DNA of 64,000 bases, from assembly GCF_901873445.1 (NCBI RefSeq), contig NZ_CABFLN010000016.1, positions 62,001 through 126,000 of the forward strand. The letters run 5' to 3'. The notes under the pieces were generated by a model. That model was given only the letters and a program-made list of their open reading frames with translations, had not been told where the DNA came from and searched no databases. Below, piece after piece: positions 8,969 to 19,530 of this stretch; positions within the stretch are counted from its first letter, which is position 1; each line of letters starts with the position of its first letter. The DNA is from Gemella haemolysans (GTDB lineage: Bacteria > Bacillota > Bacilli > Staphylococcales > Gemellaceae). The translations under genes were made by a program, and so were the position numbers.

Positions 8969-11422
8969 TTAATTTAATTTTACTCTTTTTAATCTTAAAG
9001 CATTTAGAACTACAGATATAGAACTAAAACTCATTGCAGCTCCCGCTAACATCGGATTTAACAACGGTCCTCCGAATATATAGAATACTCCCATCGCAAA
9101 AGGAATACCTATAATATTATAGAAGAATGCCCAGAATAGATTTTCTTTAATATTTGTTATAGTTTTTTTACTTAATACTATTGCATTCACAACAGAATTT
9201 AAGTCAGGTTTCATCAATACTATATCTGCCGCATCGATTGCTACATCTGTTCCTGTTCCTACTGCTATTCCGACTTCTGCTTGTACTAGTGCTGGTGCAT
9301 CATTAATACCATCACCAACCATCGCTACCTTTTTACCTTGAGCTTGAAGTTTTTTGATTTCATTTGCTTTATCTTCTGGTAAAACTTCACTAACAACTTT
9401 GTCTATCGATAATTGTTCTGCAATTACCTCAGCAGTTTTTTTATTGTCACCAGTCAACATAACTACCTCTAACCCTAAGCTATGTAATTTTTCAACAGTT
9501 TCTAAACTACTTGCTTTTATTTGATCGGCAACAGCTATGATTCCAGCTAGTTCAGAGTCTACAGCTATGAACAATGGTGTTTTTCCTTCTGAAGCATATT
9601 TCTCTGCTTTTTCAACTGAATCTTTTGTAACAATATTATTTTCCAACATTAATTTTTCATTACCAATAAGTACTGACTTTCCATCAACCATTGATGAAAT
9701 ACCTAATCCTGTTAATGAACTAAAATCTTCAACTTCTACTAGTTCCAAATTTCTATTTTTAGCTTCATCTACAATTGCTAAACCTAATGGGTGTTCTGAA
9801 AGATATTCTACACTCGCTGCAAGTTGCAATAGAACTTCTTCAGATAAATTATTAAATGTCATTATATCAGTTACTGAAATTTTACCTTCTGTCAATGTTC
9901 CAGTTTTATCAAAAACAACAGTATCAACTTCTTTAGCTAACTGTAAAGCTTCTGAACTTTTTATTAAAATACCGTGTTCAGCTCCCTTACCTGTACCTAC
10001 CATTATAGCTGTCGGTGTAGCTAAACCTAAGGCACAAGGACAAGCAATAACAAGCACTGCGATAATAATTTTTAGAGAAAAACTCCAAGTAGCATCACCA
10101 GCAAAGTACCATAAAACCCCTGCAATTAATGCTAAGCTAATAACAACAGGAACAAATACCCCTGAAATTTTATCTGCAAGTTTTGCGATAGATGCTTTAG
10201 AATTTTGAGCATCTTCAACAAGTTTAATAATCTGTGATAAAGTAGTATCTTTTCCAACTTTAGTAACTTTCATTTTGAAAACACCTGTTTTATTGATACT
10301 TGCTCCTACTACTTTACTATTAATATCTTTTTCTACAGGGATACTTTCCCCTGTTAACATCGATTCATCTACAGTCGAACGACCTTCAATCACGACTCCA
10401 TCAAGAGGTACTTTTTCACCAGGACGAACAAGTAGTATATCACCTGTAGATATTTCATCTACTGCTACAACATGTTCTTTACCATCTTTTATTAAATTAG
10501 CTGTTTTCGGTACTAATCCGACCAATTTACTTATAGCATTTGTAGTACGACTTTTCGATACTCCTTCAAAGTATTTACCTAGTGTAATCAATGTTAAGAT
10601 TACCGCTGCAGATTCATAGTACAAATTCATAGCTGCATGTTCATCACCTAAATATGCCAATACCGTTGAATAAACACTATATAAGAATGCTTCCCCTGCA
10701 CCTAACGCTACTAAAGAATCCATATTAGGTTTTCTTCTAAAAATAGCTCTAATTCCTACACTAAAGAATTTTCTACCAAAATATAAAACAGGTAACACCA
10801 GAATAAACTGTACAGTTGAAAATAATTTTGGATTTCCCATTGGACTTAAACTTTCCAACGTAGGTAATCCCACCATCTCAGCCATCGCTATATACAACAC
10901 AGGCACTGTAAATATAGCTGAATAAATAAATCTTTTCCAAATACCATCAATTTCTTGTTGTTTTTTCTCAGCTTGATCATCAACCAAATCATCTATTTCT
11001 AATCTTGCTTTATAGCCCGCTTCTTCTACTTTTTTCTCGATTTCAGCTACACTTAATTTTTCTTTATCAAATTTTACAACCATTTTTTCAGTAGCAAAAT
11101 TAACGACTGCTTTTTCAGTTCCATCTAGAGATGAAATCGTATCTTCTATATTTTTCGCACACGACGCACAACTCATTCCCTCTAATATAAATGTTCGCTC
11201 TTCAATACTAGAAACATAAGTAAGCTTATACCCCAATTTTTCTACAATCTTTTCTACTTCCGTTCTATCTATTCCCTCTCCTCTAGTAAGCGTAAGTTTA
11301 CTCGTTGCAAGGTTTACATTGACATCTGATAAGTTATCAACTTGTTTTAAACTCTCTTCAATATGTGCTGCACAAGAAGCACAGCTCATCCCTTCAATTA
11401 AATATGTTTCATTTTTTACCAT
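8969..11422 (-). CDS. copA: Copper-exporting P1B-type ATPase
   Basis: Pumps Cu(I) out of the cell using ATP. 817 residues: two N-terminal HMA domains, each with GMSCASC (Cys at 14/17 and again near 86), eight predicted membrane segments, the actuator motif TGES, the CPC metal-binding motif in segment 6 ([12 protein letters not shown]), the phosphorylation motif DKTGT and [10 protein letters not shown]. The CPC motif and the double HMA mark the Cu(I) subgroup. It heads a two-gene cop operon behind a cop-box; no copY repressor gene is in the window. Confidence 0.95.
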   Translation of the reverse strand: MVKNETYLIEGMSCASCAAHIEESLKQVDNLSDVNVNLATSKLTLTRGEGIDRTEVEKIVEKLGYKLTYVSSIEERTFILEGMSCASCAKNIEDTISSLDGTEKAVVNFATEKMVVKFDKEKLSVAEIEKKVEEAGYKARLEIDDLVDDQAEKKQQEIDGIWKRFIYSAIFTVPVLYIAMAEMVGLPTLESLSPMGNPKLFSTVQFILVLPVLYFGRKFFSVGIRAIFRRKPNMDSLVALGAGEAFLYSVYSTVLAYLGDEHAAMNLYYESAAVILTLITLGKYFEGVSKSRTTNAISKLVGLVPKTANLIKDGKEHVVAVDEISTGDILLVRPGEKVPLDGVVIEGRSTVDESMLTGESIPVEKDINSKVVGASINKTGVFKMKVTKVGKDTTLSQIIKLVEDAQNSKASIAKLADKISGVFVPVVISLALIAGVLWYFAGDATWSFSLKIIIAVLVIACPCALGLATPTAIMVGTGKGAEHGILIKSSEALQLAKEVDTVVFDKTGTLTEGKISVTDIMTFNNLSEEVLLQLAASVEYLSEHPLGLAIVDEAKNRNLELVEVEDFSSLTGLGISSMVDGKSVLIGNEKLMLENNIVTKDSVEKAEKYASEGKTPLFIAVDSELAGIIAVADQIKASSLETVEKLHSLGLEVVMLTGDNKKTAEVIAEQLSIDKVVSEVLPEDKANEIKKLQAQGKKVAMVGDGINDAPALVQAEVGIAVGTGTDVAIDAADIVLMKPDLNSVVNAIVLSKKTITNIKENLFWAFFYNIIGIPFAMGVFYIFGGPLLNPMLAGAAMSFSSISVVLNALRLKRVKLN

Positions 11423-11461
11423 ATATTAATCACACCTATCTTTTAAATATTTTTGTTTGTC

Positions 11462-11517
11462 TACAATTGTAGTCTTTTTTATAAATTAAGTATACTACCA
11501 TCTAAAATTATTGTCAA
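11462..11517 (-). promoter_or_regulatory. copA promoter with cop-box operator
   Basis: On the minus strand TTGACA (11512-11517) and TATACT (11489-11494) are spaced by 17 bp. Just downstream lies TACAATTGTA (11462-11471), an exact match to the CopY operator core TACAnnTGTA and the centre of a 12-bp perfect palindrome. It predicts copper-relieved repression by a CopY-type protein encoded elsewhere. Confidence 0.8.
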
Positions 11518-11587
11518 CAATATTTTAAATAATCAATAACAGCTATCATTATGATATATAGTGAAAGCTATCATAGAGCGTTTAAAA

Positions 11588-11641
11588 GGGGATAACTCGA
11601 CAAAATCAATTTCTATAAAATCATGATTTTTGAGTCACCCC
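11588..11641 (-). repeat. Copy B of the 55-bp dispersed palindrome
   Basis: GGGG..ACTCGACAAAATC pairs with GATTTTTGAGTCACCCC around ATTTC-like inner arms. It lies 12 bases past the stop of the minus-strand RDD gene. The one A/C mispair in the outer arm would be a U-G wobble in a minus-strand transcript, in line with a 3'-end hairpin for that gene. Confidence 0.75.
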
Positions 11642-11653
11642 TTACAATATTAT

Positions 11654-12313
11654 TTAATTTTTACTTTCTAATTTTTCATTCATCTGACGACGAAGTTTAG
11701 AAAAATCTTCTTTGACTACTACAGTGTCAGCAATATAGTCATGAAGTCCTTTTTTCTTATTAGTAAAAGCAACAGCTAGATACGGGATATACACTAAAAA
11801 TATCGTTAATAGTCTACCAACTAGTTCACGGTAAACTATATCCATAAGACCTAACCTATCACCTTTATTAGTTTCTACTTTTATCTTCATAATCATCTTA
11901 CCTAAAGTTTGAGAAAAGAAGTAAGTCATCGAGATAAAATAAGTGAACATAACGATAACATAACTCAGAGATTCTTCTCCTAAAATTGGGAAATCTAGTT
12001 GCTTATTCAAAAGTCCAAAACTAAAAGTATTCAATAAACTAGCTATAGCATAAATAACAATCATATCGATTAAATACGCAACAAATCTCGTCCAAAAGCC
12101 TGCATAGAAATTTTTTGAAAGAGTCATATAATCTTCTATTGTTGTTGGCAACGAAAGATCTTTTTCCTTTTTATCTACTCTTTCTTCTGTTTCTTTAGCA
12201 TCTTCGTGTTCTCTAGTAGATTCTTCATTTTGTATCGTATCATTCTCTAGTTTTGCAGAAGTTTCATTTAAATTAGGATCATATGAAGGTCTATTATTTA
12301 ATTCATTATTCAT
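11654..12313 (-). CDS. RDD family membrane protein
   Basis: 219 residues. The first 90 are polar and acidic (many E, D, K); the remainder carries the RDD domain with FYAGFWTRFVAYLIDMIVIY (Arg and two Asp that name the family) and about three to four membrane segments, ending in a basic tail. Function is unknown; some RDD proteins act in ion homeostasis. It is 13 bp after sppA with a good AAGGAGG site, so the two are co-transcribed. Confidence 0.85.
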   Translation of the reverse strand: MNNELNNRPSYDPNLNETSAKLENDTIQNEESTREHEDAKETEERVDKKEKDLSLPTTIEDYMTLSKNFYAGFWTRFVAYLIDMIVIYAIASLLNTFSFGLLNKQLDFPILGEESLSYVIVMFTYFISMTYFFSQTLGKMIMKIKVETNKGDRLGLMDIVYRELVGRLLTIFLVYIPYLAVAFTNKKKGLHDYIADTVVVKEDFSKLRRQMNEKLESKN

Positions 12314-12326
12314 ATAAAAAACCTCC

Positions 12327-13304
12327 TTATCCTAAGTAACTACGTTCAACTTTATTTGAATTCACTTCACTATTTAATTCAGAGATAAAACTTTTTGTTG
12401 TTGCTTTAACAAATCTAGAAATTAAACTTTCTGCAGTTTTATCAGCTCTTAACTCAACTACAGTTGGATTAGATAATCCTTTTTCTTCTTTTATTAAATC
12501 AATAAGCTCATCTTCGGTACCAATTTTATCAGCTAGTTTATTCGCTACTGCTTGTGTACCTGTATAAGTTCTTCCATCAGCAAGTTTCTTAACTTCATCT
12601 TCACTTAGATGTCTACCTTCAGCTATAGCTTTTACAAATCTTTCATATGCTTCTTTATTTTGTTCTTGTAAGATTTTTCTAGTTGATTCTGGTAAATCTT
12701 CTGTTAATCCTCCAACTGCTTTTTGATCTCCTGAACGAACAGTTTCTTGTTTAATTCCGTGATCATTTAAGAATTTTTGAGCAGATACATAACTCATAAT
12801 TACCCCTAAAGAACCGGTAGTTGTTTCAGTATTCACGAAGATTTTCTTAGCTGGCGTAGATACATAATATCCACCTGAAGCAGCCATTTTCTTCATTGAA
12901 ACATAGACATCTTTACCACTATTTTTTAAGGCGTTATATAATTCAGCAGTTTCATAAACTCCACCACCAGGTGAGTTTACCGATAATAGTATAGCTTTAA
13001 CATTAGAATTATTTTTAGCTTCTTTGATTTGATTTAACACAGATCCTCTTGAATAAGTGTTCGTCATCTCAGCATTAATTTCACCTTCAATTGAAATCTT
13101 TTGAATTACTTGGCTACTATCTCCTTTTTTAAGAGTTAATTTAGTAATACTTTGCTCCTGTAAAAATTCTGTTAAGTAACCATTTAATTCCGACTCATCT
13201 TTTTTATTACTATTACTTGATGTTATAGTACCTTTAATTAGTGAAAATACTACTAAGACAACAACAATCACTGTTGATATCAATCTTTTATTTTTAAAAT
13301 TCAT
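12327..13304 (-). CDS. sppA: Signal peptide peptidase SppA (serine protease, S49)
   Basis: Membrane-anchored protease that clears cleaved signal peptides. It has an N-terminal membrane segment (about 9-25), then the S49 domain: SVNSPGGGVYE, MKKMAASGGYYVSTPA with catalytic Ser in the ASGGYY motif, and TGSLGVI; the catalytic Lys is expected later, as in the Bacillus enzyme. 325 residues fits the short Gram-positive SppA. The RDD protein follows directly, a pairing found in Bacillus as sppA-yteJ. Confidence 0.93.
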   Translation of the reverse strand: MNFKNKRLISTVIVVVLVVFSLIKGTITSSNSNKKDESELNGYLTEFLQEQSITKLTLKKGDSSQVIQKISIEGEINAEMTNTYSRGSVLNQIKEAKNNSNVKAILLSVNSPGGGVYETAELYNALKNSGKDVYVSMKKMAASGGYYVSTPAKKIFVNTETTTGSLGVIMSYVSAQKFLNDHGIKQETVRSGDQKAVGGLTEDLPESTRKILQEQNKEAYERFVKAIAEGRHLSEDEVKKLADGRTYTGTQAVANKLADKIGTEDELIDLIKEEKGLSNPTVVELRADKTAESLISRFVKATTKSFISELNSEVNSNKVERSYLG

Positions 13305-13340
13305 ATTTTTTCCTCCAAAACTTTATTATAATATTTTTAT

Positions 13341-13380
13341 AAAAAGCCAGAGACAAATAACACTTTCGCTATCTGCCCCT
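13341..13380 (-). terminator. Terminator of the repeat-rich membrane protein gene
   Basis: On the minus strand AGGGGCAGATA pairs with TATTTGTCTCT (11 bp, three wobbles), followed by GGCTTTTTAT. It lies 10 bases after the stop at 13390 and separates that gene from sppA. Confidence 0.75.
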
Positions 13381-13389
13381 AGCCTATTA

Positions 13390-14709
13390 TTATGAACTCT
13401 TAACTATATTTTCAAAACCTTTTTGCAGATCCACATTAGCAGTTCTTCTGAAGTAAACGTACTTCTTAGAATTTCCTTGATTTTGTTCAGTTATCAGCAC
13501 AATTGGTTCACCATTTAAAATAGTGAAATAGTATAGATGTGCTACAGAATTTACTGGTTTATCTATATCAGAAAATACAGCAACTATATTATAGACATCT
13601 TTATAATTTCCTTCAGGTGACCATTTCATACTAATCAGTTTATCACCTTCTAGAACTAAACGTGCATCCCCTGCCATTTCTGTCTCAGTAGGAAGTTTTA
13701 ATCCATAAAAATTAACTCTATTATCAGGTGTATACTCTTTATAACTTTGGTTTAGAGATTTTTCCCAACTTTTCACAAATTGATAAAGTTTTTCACCTTT
13801 ATTTTTATTCCAATATGAAGCACCTGTAGTTTTAACTTCTTCTTTTTTCTCAGTTTTTTCTTCAGATAATCCAGTAACAGTTAGTGTACGTTTGAAAGTT
13901 CCACTAACTTTTAGTCCTTTTTTCTGAGCTTCCTCTTTATTAAGAGTTATCTCAACATCTACCTTGCTTCCATTCTCTAAGTTTTCTGTAGGATTATATT
14001 TAATCTCAGGTTGTTTCAAGAATTTCTTAATATTATCATCGGCATCTTTTACTTCTGGAATATCTACAATATCAACATTTACCTTACCTTGTCTGTTAGT
14101 ACCATATGCTGCTAATTCAACTTTATATTGATCAAGATGAACTACCTTATCATCTTTCTTGTAGAATTTAAAATAATAAACTCCCGCAGCAATAACACAT
14201 ACTAAAAGAAACGCAACTATAAATCCAAGTTTCGATGGTTTTTTCTTTGTTTTTTCTTTTTTAGTTTCCTTATTTTGTCCCTCAATATTTTCTTGATTCA
14301 CATTAACAAAATTATCATTTCCTTGGAAATTATTATTCTGATTATCATTAGTAAATTGATCATATTGACCATTTGCTCCTTGTTCAAAATTAGCTTGATC
14401 ATTATCAACATAATTACCATCTTGATCATAATAACCAGTTACCATAAAGAATCCATTTTGATCATAGTAGCCCGTTGGTGTAAAATTATCATCATTTTGA
14501 TTATAGTTATTATATTGAATAAAATTACCACTCTGGTCATAGTATCCATTCGGAATAAAGTTTCCATCTTGGTCACAATAACCGTTTGAAACATAGTTTC
14601 CATTTTCGTCGTAATAGCCATAAGGAATAAAGTTTCCATTTTGATCATAATAACCATTTAAATCATTATTAAATTCACTATTTTGAGAATTAGTATCTCT
14701 ATTTGTCAT
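13390..14709 (-). CDS. Membrane-anchored protein with N-terminal YYDQNGN tandem repeats
   Basis: No named family recognised. 439 residues: an Asn/Gln/Tyr-rich N-terminal region (about 15-105) with seven repeats of 12-13 residues of the form GYYDQNGNFIP, a charged linker, one membrane segment (LGFIVAFLLVCVIAAGVYYF, about 155-175), then an extracellular part. Residues about 190-285 (VHLDQYKVELAAYG... to FKRTLTVTGLSEE) are clearly related to the protein at 20862-21809, so the two share a domain. The orientation would place the repeats inside and the shared domain outside. It is 11 bp after dnaB with a strong AGGAGGG site. Confidence 0.75.
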   Translation of the reverse strand: MTNRDTNSQNSEFNNDLNGYYDQNGNFIPYGYYDENGNYVSNGYCDQDGNFIPNGYYDQSGNFIQYNNYNQNDDNFTPTGYYDQNGFFMVTGYYDQDGNYVDNDQANFEQGANGQYDQFTNDNQNNNFQGNDNFVNVNQENIEGQNKETKKEKTKKKPSKLGFIVAFLLVCVIAAGVYYFKFYKKDDKVVHLDQYKVELAAYGTNRQGKVNVDIVDIPEVKDADDNIKKFLKQPEIKYNPTENLENGSKVDVEITLNKEEAQKKGLKVSGTFKRTLTVTGLSEEKTEKKEEVKTTGASYWNKNKGEKLYQFVKSWEKSLNQSYKEYTPDNRVNFYGLKLPTETEMAGDARLVLEGDKLISMKWSPEGNYKDVYNIVAVFSDIDKPVNSVAHLYYFTILNGEPIVLITEQNQGNSKKYVYFRRTANVDLQKGFENIVKSS

Positions 14710-14720
14710 TACCTTCCCTC

Positions 14721-16082
14721 CTATTCAGCATAAGTTTTCGATACGAATTTATTATATCGTTTCATAAATGCAAGTTCTGCAGTACCTGTTTGTCCATGCC
14801 TATTTTTAGCGATAATTACTTCAATAGTTGAAACATCACTTGTTCCCTGAACTTCATTTTCATCTGCATCCTCACTTCTATAATAGTCACCACGGTATAA
14901 GAATGAAACTATATCCGCATCTTGCTCAATACTTCCAGATTCCCTAAGGTCACTCATCATAGGTCGTTTATCTTGTCTAGATTCCACACTACGAGATAGC
15001 TGAGATAATGCGATAACAGGACATTCTAATTCCCTAGCCATTTGTTTTAAACTACGAGAAATCTCAGATACCTCTTGTTGTCTGTTATCAGTTCGCTTAC
15101 TTCCTTGAAGAAGTTGTAGATAATCGATAACAACAAGATCTAAACCATGTTCCGCTTTTAATAACTTACATTTTGCTTTTACTTCATTTACTTTGATAAA
15201 AGCACTATCTTCAATAAAGACATTTTTTTGACTTAAGAAATGAACCGCTGTTTCAAGTTTCATTAGATCGTCATTATCTAAATCACCTTTTTTAATCTTT
15301 TCAGAATCTATCATTCCCTCACTACAAATCATCCTAGATACAAGCTGGTCCGCTCCCATCTCTAATGAGAATAGTGCAACTGTTCTCTTCTCTTCTTCTG
15401 AACGAGGATTTTTCCCAGCAATATTAAGTGCAATATTAAGCGCAAATGCTGTTTTCCCCATCGCAGGACGAGCTGCAAGGATAATTAAATCCCCTTTACC
15501 AAATCCTACAAGCTTGTCTAGCGCACCATATCCGGTAGGTACAGCTACATTCTGACCTTCTCCAGCCATACGAGCCAAAATTTCTTTAAAAACTTCATCA
15601 GTAACATCTTTCATATTTTTAAACTGAGATGTTTTCGCTCGTTCCATCGCACGTTCAACTTGATCAAATAATGTAGCAGTTAAAGAGTCTATGTCAGCAT
15701 TCCCTTGATTCATCTCTTCAGTACTACTTAAAAGTGCTGCTCGAATTTCTCTATATATTGAATATCTCTTTACTAAGTTCGCATAGTGCATAATATTACG
15801 AGAACTTGGAGTAATATCATACAAGTCCACTATGTATAATGAGGCATCCACTGTTCTGAATGCCCCACTATTATTTATTTCTTCGAAAATCGTAGTGGTG
15901 TCAGGTATTATTTCCATTTCATCTAAACGCAAAATAGCACTATAAATATCTTTATTCCGTTCATCATAAAAGTCTTCCGGATCAACCGTTGCTTTGACTT
16001 CTATTAATTTCTCTGGCTCTTGCATCAGAGCCCCTAATAACGATTGTTCTGCCATTACAACAGAATCTATATGATATTTCAT
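14721..16082 (-). CDS. dnaB: Replicative DNA helicase
   Basis: Hexameric 5'-3' helicase at the replication fork (called DnaC in Bacillus). 453 residues: N-terminal primase-interacting domain (1-110), linker, RecA-like motor with Walker A ARPAMGKTAF (about 208-217), Walker B LVVIDYLQLL and the SQLSRSVE motif, ending in KNRHGQTGT. The rplI-dnaB order is conserved in Bacillales. It is 22 bp after rplI. Confidence 0.97.
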   Translation of the reverse strand: MKYHIDSVVMAEQSLLGALMQEPEKLIEVKATVDPEDFYDERNKDIYSAILRLDEMEIIPDTTTIFEEINNSGAFRTVDASLYIVDLYDITPSSRNIMHYANLVKRYSIYREIRAALLSSTEEMNQGNADIDSLTATLFDQVERAMERAKTSQFKNMKDVTDEVFKEILARMAGEGQNVAVPTGYGALDKLVGFGKGDLIILAARPAMGKTAFALNIALNIAGKNPRSEEEKRTVALFSLEMGADQLVSRMICSEGMIDSEKIKKGDLDNDDLMKLETAVHFLSQKNVFIEDSAFIKVNEVKAKCKLLKAEHGLDLVVIDYLQLLQGSKRTDNRQQEVSEISRSLKQMARELECPVIALSQLSRSVESRQDKRPMMSDLRESGSIEQDADIVSFLYRGDYYRSEDADENEVQGTSDVSTIEVIIAKNRHGQTGTAELAFMKRYNKFVSKTYAE

Positions 16083-16104
16083 ATTGTCACCTTCAACTTA
16101 TTTA

Positions 16105-16548
16105 CTATTGCTCCACCACATGAACTTTAATAGTTCCTTCTACTTGGTTGTGTAGTTTAATTTTAACATTTGTATACCCTAAAGATTGGATACCGTGTGG
16201 TAAGTCGATTTTTTTCTTATCAACTTTAAGATTATGTTGTTTCTTAAGTTCTTCAACAATTTGTTTAGAAGATACTGATCCGAATAATCTACCACCTTCT
16301 CCAGATTTAACTTTAATTGTCACTTCAAGACCTTCTAATTGTTTCGCAAGTAAGTTAGCTTGAACTAATTCTTCTTGCTTGTCTTTTTCAACACGTTTTT
16401 GTTGTCCTTTAAGTGTTGCCATATTAGCGTTAGTTGCTGCTACAGCTTTTTTATTAGTTATTAAGAATTTTGCATATCCATCAGCAATTTCCTTAACATC
16501 TCCTTTTTTCCCTTTTCCTTTAACGTCTTCTAAAAATATAACTTTCAT
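16105..16548 (-). CDS. rplI: 50S ribosomal protein L9 (bL9)
   Basis: 147 residues with the typical N-terminal [20 protein letters not shown] and the long connecting helix. It binds 23S rRNA domain V and affects frame maintenance. The gene is tightly spaced between gdpP and dnaB as in Bacillus and Staphylococcus; AAGGAGA precedes the ATG. Confidence 0.97.
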   Translation of the reverse strand: MKVIFLEDVKGKGKKGDVKEIADGYAKFLITNKKAVAATNANMATLKGQQKRVEKDKQEELVQANLLAKQLEGLEVTIKVKSGEGGRLFGSVSSKQIVEELKKQHNLKVDKKKIDLPHGIQSLGYTNVKIKLHNQVEGTIKVHVVEQ

Positions 16549-16579
16549 TACAATTTCTCCTTTTATCTATGTTTTTATT

Positions 16580-18526
16580 TTATGATAATATTTTATCGAT
16601 GGCATCATTTAGTCGCTCTAAAGCTTCGTCTAAATTGACTCCCTCTATTTGAGTTGCTGCGTTGGCAAGATGTCCTCCACCTCCAAGCTCCTCCATAATT
16701 AATTGAACATTTATATTTCCTAATGATCTTGCTGAAATACCTACTTTTCCTTCTTCTAAATATCCAATAGCAAAACTACACTCAATTCCTTTAAGAGTTA
16801 GAAGTAAGTCTGCACTTTGGGCAAGCATTACATTAGTATAATATTTATCTTCAGGCGCTTTTGCCATGATAATCTCTGGTGATTTTTGAATAGAGTTATT
16901 AATGATTTCTACCCTATTCATAAAGTTCTCAAATGGTTCTTTAAGAATTGTTTTTACTTTTGTAGGATCTGCTCCATTACTACGTAAATATGCAGCTGCA
17001 TCAAAAGTTCTAGAACCGGTTCTTATTGAGAAGTTTTGAGTATCAACAACAATTCCTCCAAGCATAATTGTCGCCGCTACTGGAGTAATTTTTTCTAACT
17101 TAGTTTGATACTCTATCAATTCTGCGATTAATTCCGATGCAGATGAAGCATAAGGTTCAATGTAAGTTAACAGCGGATTAGTAATTATATCCTCACCACG
17201 TCTATGATGGTCAATAATAACTTTTCTATTCGCCTTAGATAGTATCGCAGCATCAATAACACGTGATGCATCAGAAGTATCTACAATGATTAATGTTGTT
17301 TGTGGCGTCATAAGTTCCCAAGCTTCATCACTATCAACAAAGACTCTTGCCAATTGCTCATCTGAGTTATCAATTTCAAACATTACTTTTTGAATAGTTT
17401 CATCACGGTCACTATCATTTAAAATAATGTAACATTCTTTACCTACTATTTTAGAAAATGTATAAATACCTACACAAGCTCCAACAGCATCGAAGTCAGG
17501 ACGTTTATGCCCCATTACGATTATTTTATCACTATCACTTACAATATCAGCTAACGCATTAGATACAACACGTGCCTTAATTCTAGTACGTTTTTCTTGT
17601 GGGTTTGTTTTACCACCGTAAAATCTAATCGTACCATCAACATCTTTCATAGCAACCTGATCTCCTCCACGCCCTAAAGCTAAATCAAGTGAACTCTTCG
17701 CAAGTTCTCCTAGTTCTGGTAGGAAATCCGTCCCCATACCTACACCTATACTTAAAGTAATCGGTGCATCAAACTCCTCTTTTAGATTTCTAATTGTATC
17801 TAAAATTTGGAATTTCTCTTTTTCTATTTTCTTTAAATCTTTTACATTTAGAAGTCCGATAAATCTGTCTTCATCGATTCTTTTTAGATAAATACTATTC
17901 TTTTTAGCCCAATCTGTCAAAGTGATAACTATAGTAGCATCCAGTCTACTCGCTACTTCGTCGTCTAATGAATCATAGACATCTTCATAGTTATCAAGAC
18001 TTAGATTTAGAATAATAGGTCTAGTATCTCTAAACCTTTGCATTACTACTTTACTTTCTGTAATATCAAAGAAGTAGATATAACCACTATCTTTTTGATA
18101 ATTAACTTTATAGTATTTACCAAAAATTTCAAACTGATTATCTACAGGTGTTTCCAGTTCGAATAATTCTGAGATTTCAGGCATAAGTTCAAGGATGTTT
18201 AAACCTTTTATCTCTTCAACTTTAATGTTTTTATAAATAAAGTTATTCGCCCATTCAATATTTTTATCTTTATCTATTACAATTATTCCAATAGGAAACT
18301 TGTTAATTCCTTTTTCCGAAGAATCTTTGATTCTATTAGTAAGTTTACTAATATATCTTTCCATCTGTTCCACAGATTTTTTCTTCTGAAGAATATAGGT
18401 TACGAAGATTAAAAGACCTATTAATAAATAACTAACTAAACTGAAAATATCAAATATTCCGCAAAGTATTGCTCCTATTAGAAAAATAGTTAAAATTATC
18501 AATTCATATTTTCTTTTTCCATTCAT
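16580..18526 (-). CDS. gdpP: Cyclic-di-AMP phosphodiesterase (DHH family)
   Basis: Hydrolyses c-di-AMP and so affects osmotic balance and cell-wall stress responses. 648 residues: two N-terminal membrane segments (about 8-50), a PAS-like domain (about 80-160), a degenerate GGDEF domain (about 170-300, with VKDLKKIEKEKFQ and IGVGMGTDF), then DHH (KRPDFDAVGACVGI, IIDHHRRGED) and DHHA1 (GGGGHLANAATQ). The order matches GdpP/YybT. Its start overlaps nothing and follows yybS by 2 bp, so the two are translationally coupled. Confidence 0.96.
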   Translation of the reverse strand: MNGKRKYELIILTIFLIGAILCGIFDIFSLVSYLLIGLLIFVTYILQKKKSVEQMERYISKLTNRIKDSSEKGINKFPIGIIVIDKDKNIEWANNFIYKNIKVEEIKGLNILELMPEISELFELETPVDNQFEIFGKYYKVNYQKDSGYIYFFDITESKVVMQRFRDTRPIILNLSLDNYEDVYDSLDDEVASRLDATIVITLTDWAKKNSIYLKRIDEDRFIGLLNVKDLKKIEKEKFQILDTIRNLKEEFDAPITLSIGVGMGTDFLPELGELAKSSLDLALGRGGDQVAMKDVDGTIRFYGGKTNPQEKRTRIKARVVSNALADIVSDSDKIIVMGHKRPDFDAVGACVGIYTFSKIVGKECYIILNDSDRDETIQKVMFEIDNSDEQLARVFVDSDEAWELMTPQTTLIIVDTSDASRVIDAAILSKANRKVIIDHHRRGEDIITNPLLTYIEPYASSASELIAELIEYQTKLEKITPVAATIMLGGIVVDTQNFSIRTGSRTFDAAAYLRSNGADPTKVKTILKEPFENFMNRVEIINNSIQKSPEIIMAKAPEDKYYTNVMLAQSADLLLTLKGIECSFAIGYLEEGKVGISARSLGNINVQLIMEELGGGGHLANAATQIEGVNLDEALERLNDAIDKILS

Positions 18527-18528
18527 AC

Positions 18529-19530
18529 TTATCTCCCCCTCTTCATAATGATATATCCTTCTCTTAACTTAAATATACTATCAACAAATCCAAGTAATTC
18601 AAAGATAGGACTGAAAACTAACATTAACATGAACACGATAGGTTTCGTAATCGTAGATTTATTCTTTGTTCTTTGTTCAATAAAGAAAAACGCAGTGAAT
18701 AAACCATTTAATATAAATGCTAATGCTAATACCCCCGATATATTTTGTAATAAAATATTCCAAAAACTATACGTATTACCAGTTGATTGCATTTCCATTA
18801 GCAAAGTCACCAAAGAAACACCTATGTATATATAACCACTTCTCGGACTTAACATTATACGGCTAAATTTCGGAAAAGCAGGAATAATGACATATTCTCT
18901 AGCTAATAAAGAAAGTGTATATTGTACTAAACATAAACTATATACAAATAACATTATAAATAATGTTACTGGAAATGTTTTTTGCATATTCGAAAAACTC
19001 TCTAGAACTAAATTCTTATCAACACTCTGATTCATCTCTACCATAGAATTAACATAGTTATTAATAAATTCTAAAATTTGTTTACTATCAATAGTTATAT
19101 GACCAAATTTTATAGATAAAAATACATATATAGCTATAGCTATAAATAGTATCGCTGTTACAGCTACTACCAGGAATAATTTAGAGGCACGTAAATATAT
19201 CGTTTTGTATATTATATATGCTACTACCATATGAATTCCAAACCAAAACATCATAACTGGAGAAGCTAATACCGACAACATAATTCCTCCAGAAATTATC
19301 AATGGCAGAAATGATTTCAATCCTCTCGCCCCAAGCACATATGTAAGTGGGAACACAGAAAGGAATGCCGCAATAATCTCAATATTCAATAGTGCACCTA
19401 ATAATATCAACACTAAATAACTAGCTGAATATGCCAATATTTTTAAATTGCTAGGCATTCTAAAGAAAAATTTATTTGCCATTAATTTCTCAATTTCTTT
19501 ACTCAAAAGATCTGAAATGTTATTATCCAA
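18529..19530 (-). CDS. YybS family (DUF2232) integral membrane protein
   Basis: 333 residues, about eight to nine hydrophobic segments, no recognised catalytic motif. It sits immediately ahead of gdpP, as yybS does in Bacillus. The start is TTG, supported by AAAAAAGGAGTG placed 6 bases ahead. The function of the family is not established; membership in the transporter-like S-component superfamily has been proposed. Confidence 0.85.
   Translation of the reverse strand: MDNNISDLLSKEIEKLMANKFFFRMPSNLKILAYSASYLVLILLGALLNIEIIAAFLSVFPLTYVLGARGLKSFLPLIISGGIMLSVLASPVMMFWFGIHMVVAYIIYKTIYLRASKLFLVVAVTAILFIAIAIYVFLSIKFGHITIDSKQILEFINNYVNSMVEMNQSVDKNLVLESFSNMQKTFPVTLFIMLFVYSLCLVQYTLSLLAREYVIIPAFPKFSRIMLSPRSGYIYIGVSLVTLLMEMQSTGNTYSFWNILLQNISGVLALAFILNGLFTAFFFIEQRTKNKSTITKPIVFMLMLVFSPIFELLGFVDSIFKLREGYIIMKRGR

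Noticed and set aside
9537..10619. Long plus-strand frames within copA
   Set aside because: They are mirror frames of a well-supported ATPase gene with no ribosome site.
14275..14657. Additional frames over the 13.4-14.7 kb repeat region
   Set aside because: These Ile-rich and Met-rich frames arise from the tandem repeats read in other frames or on the other strand.
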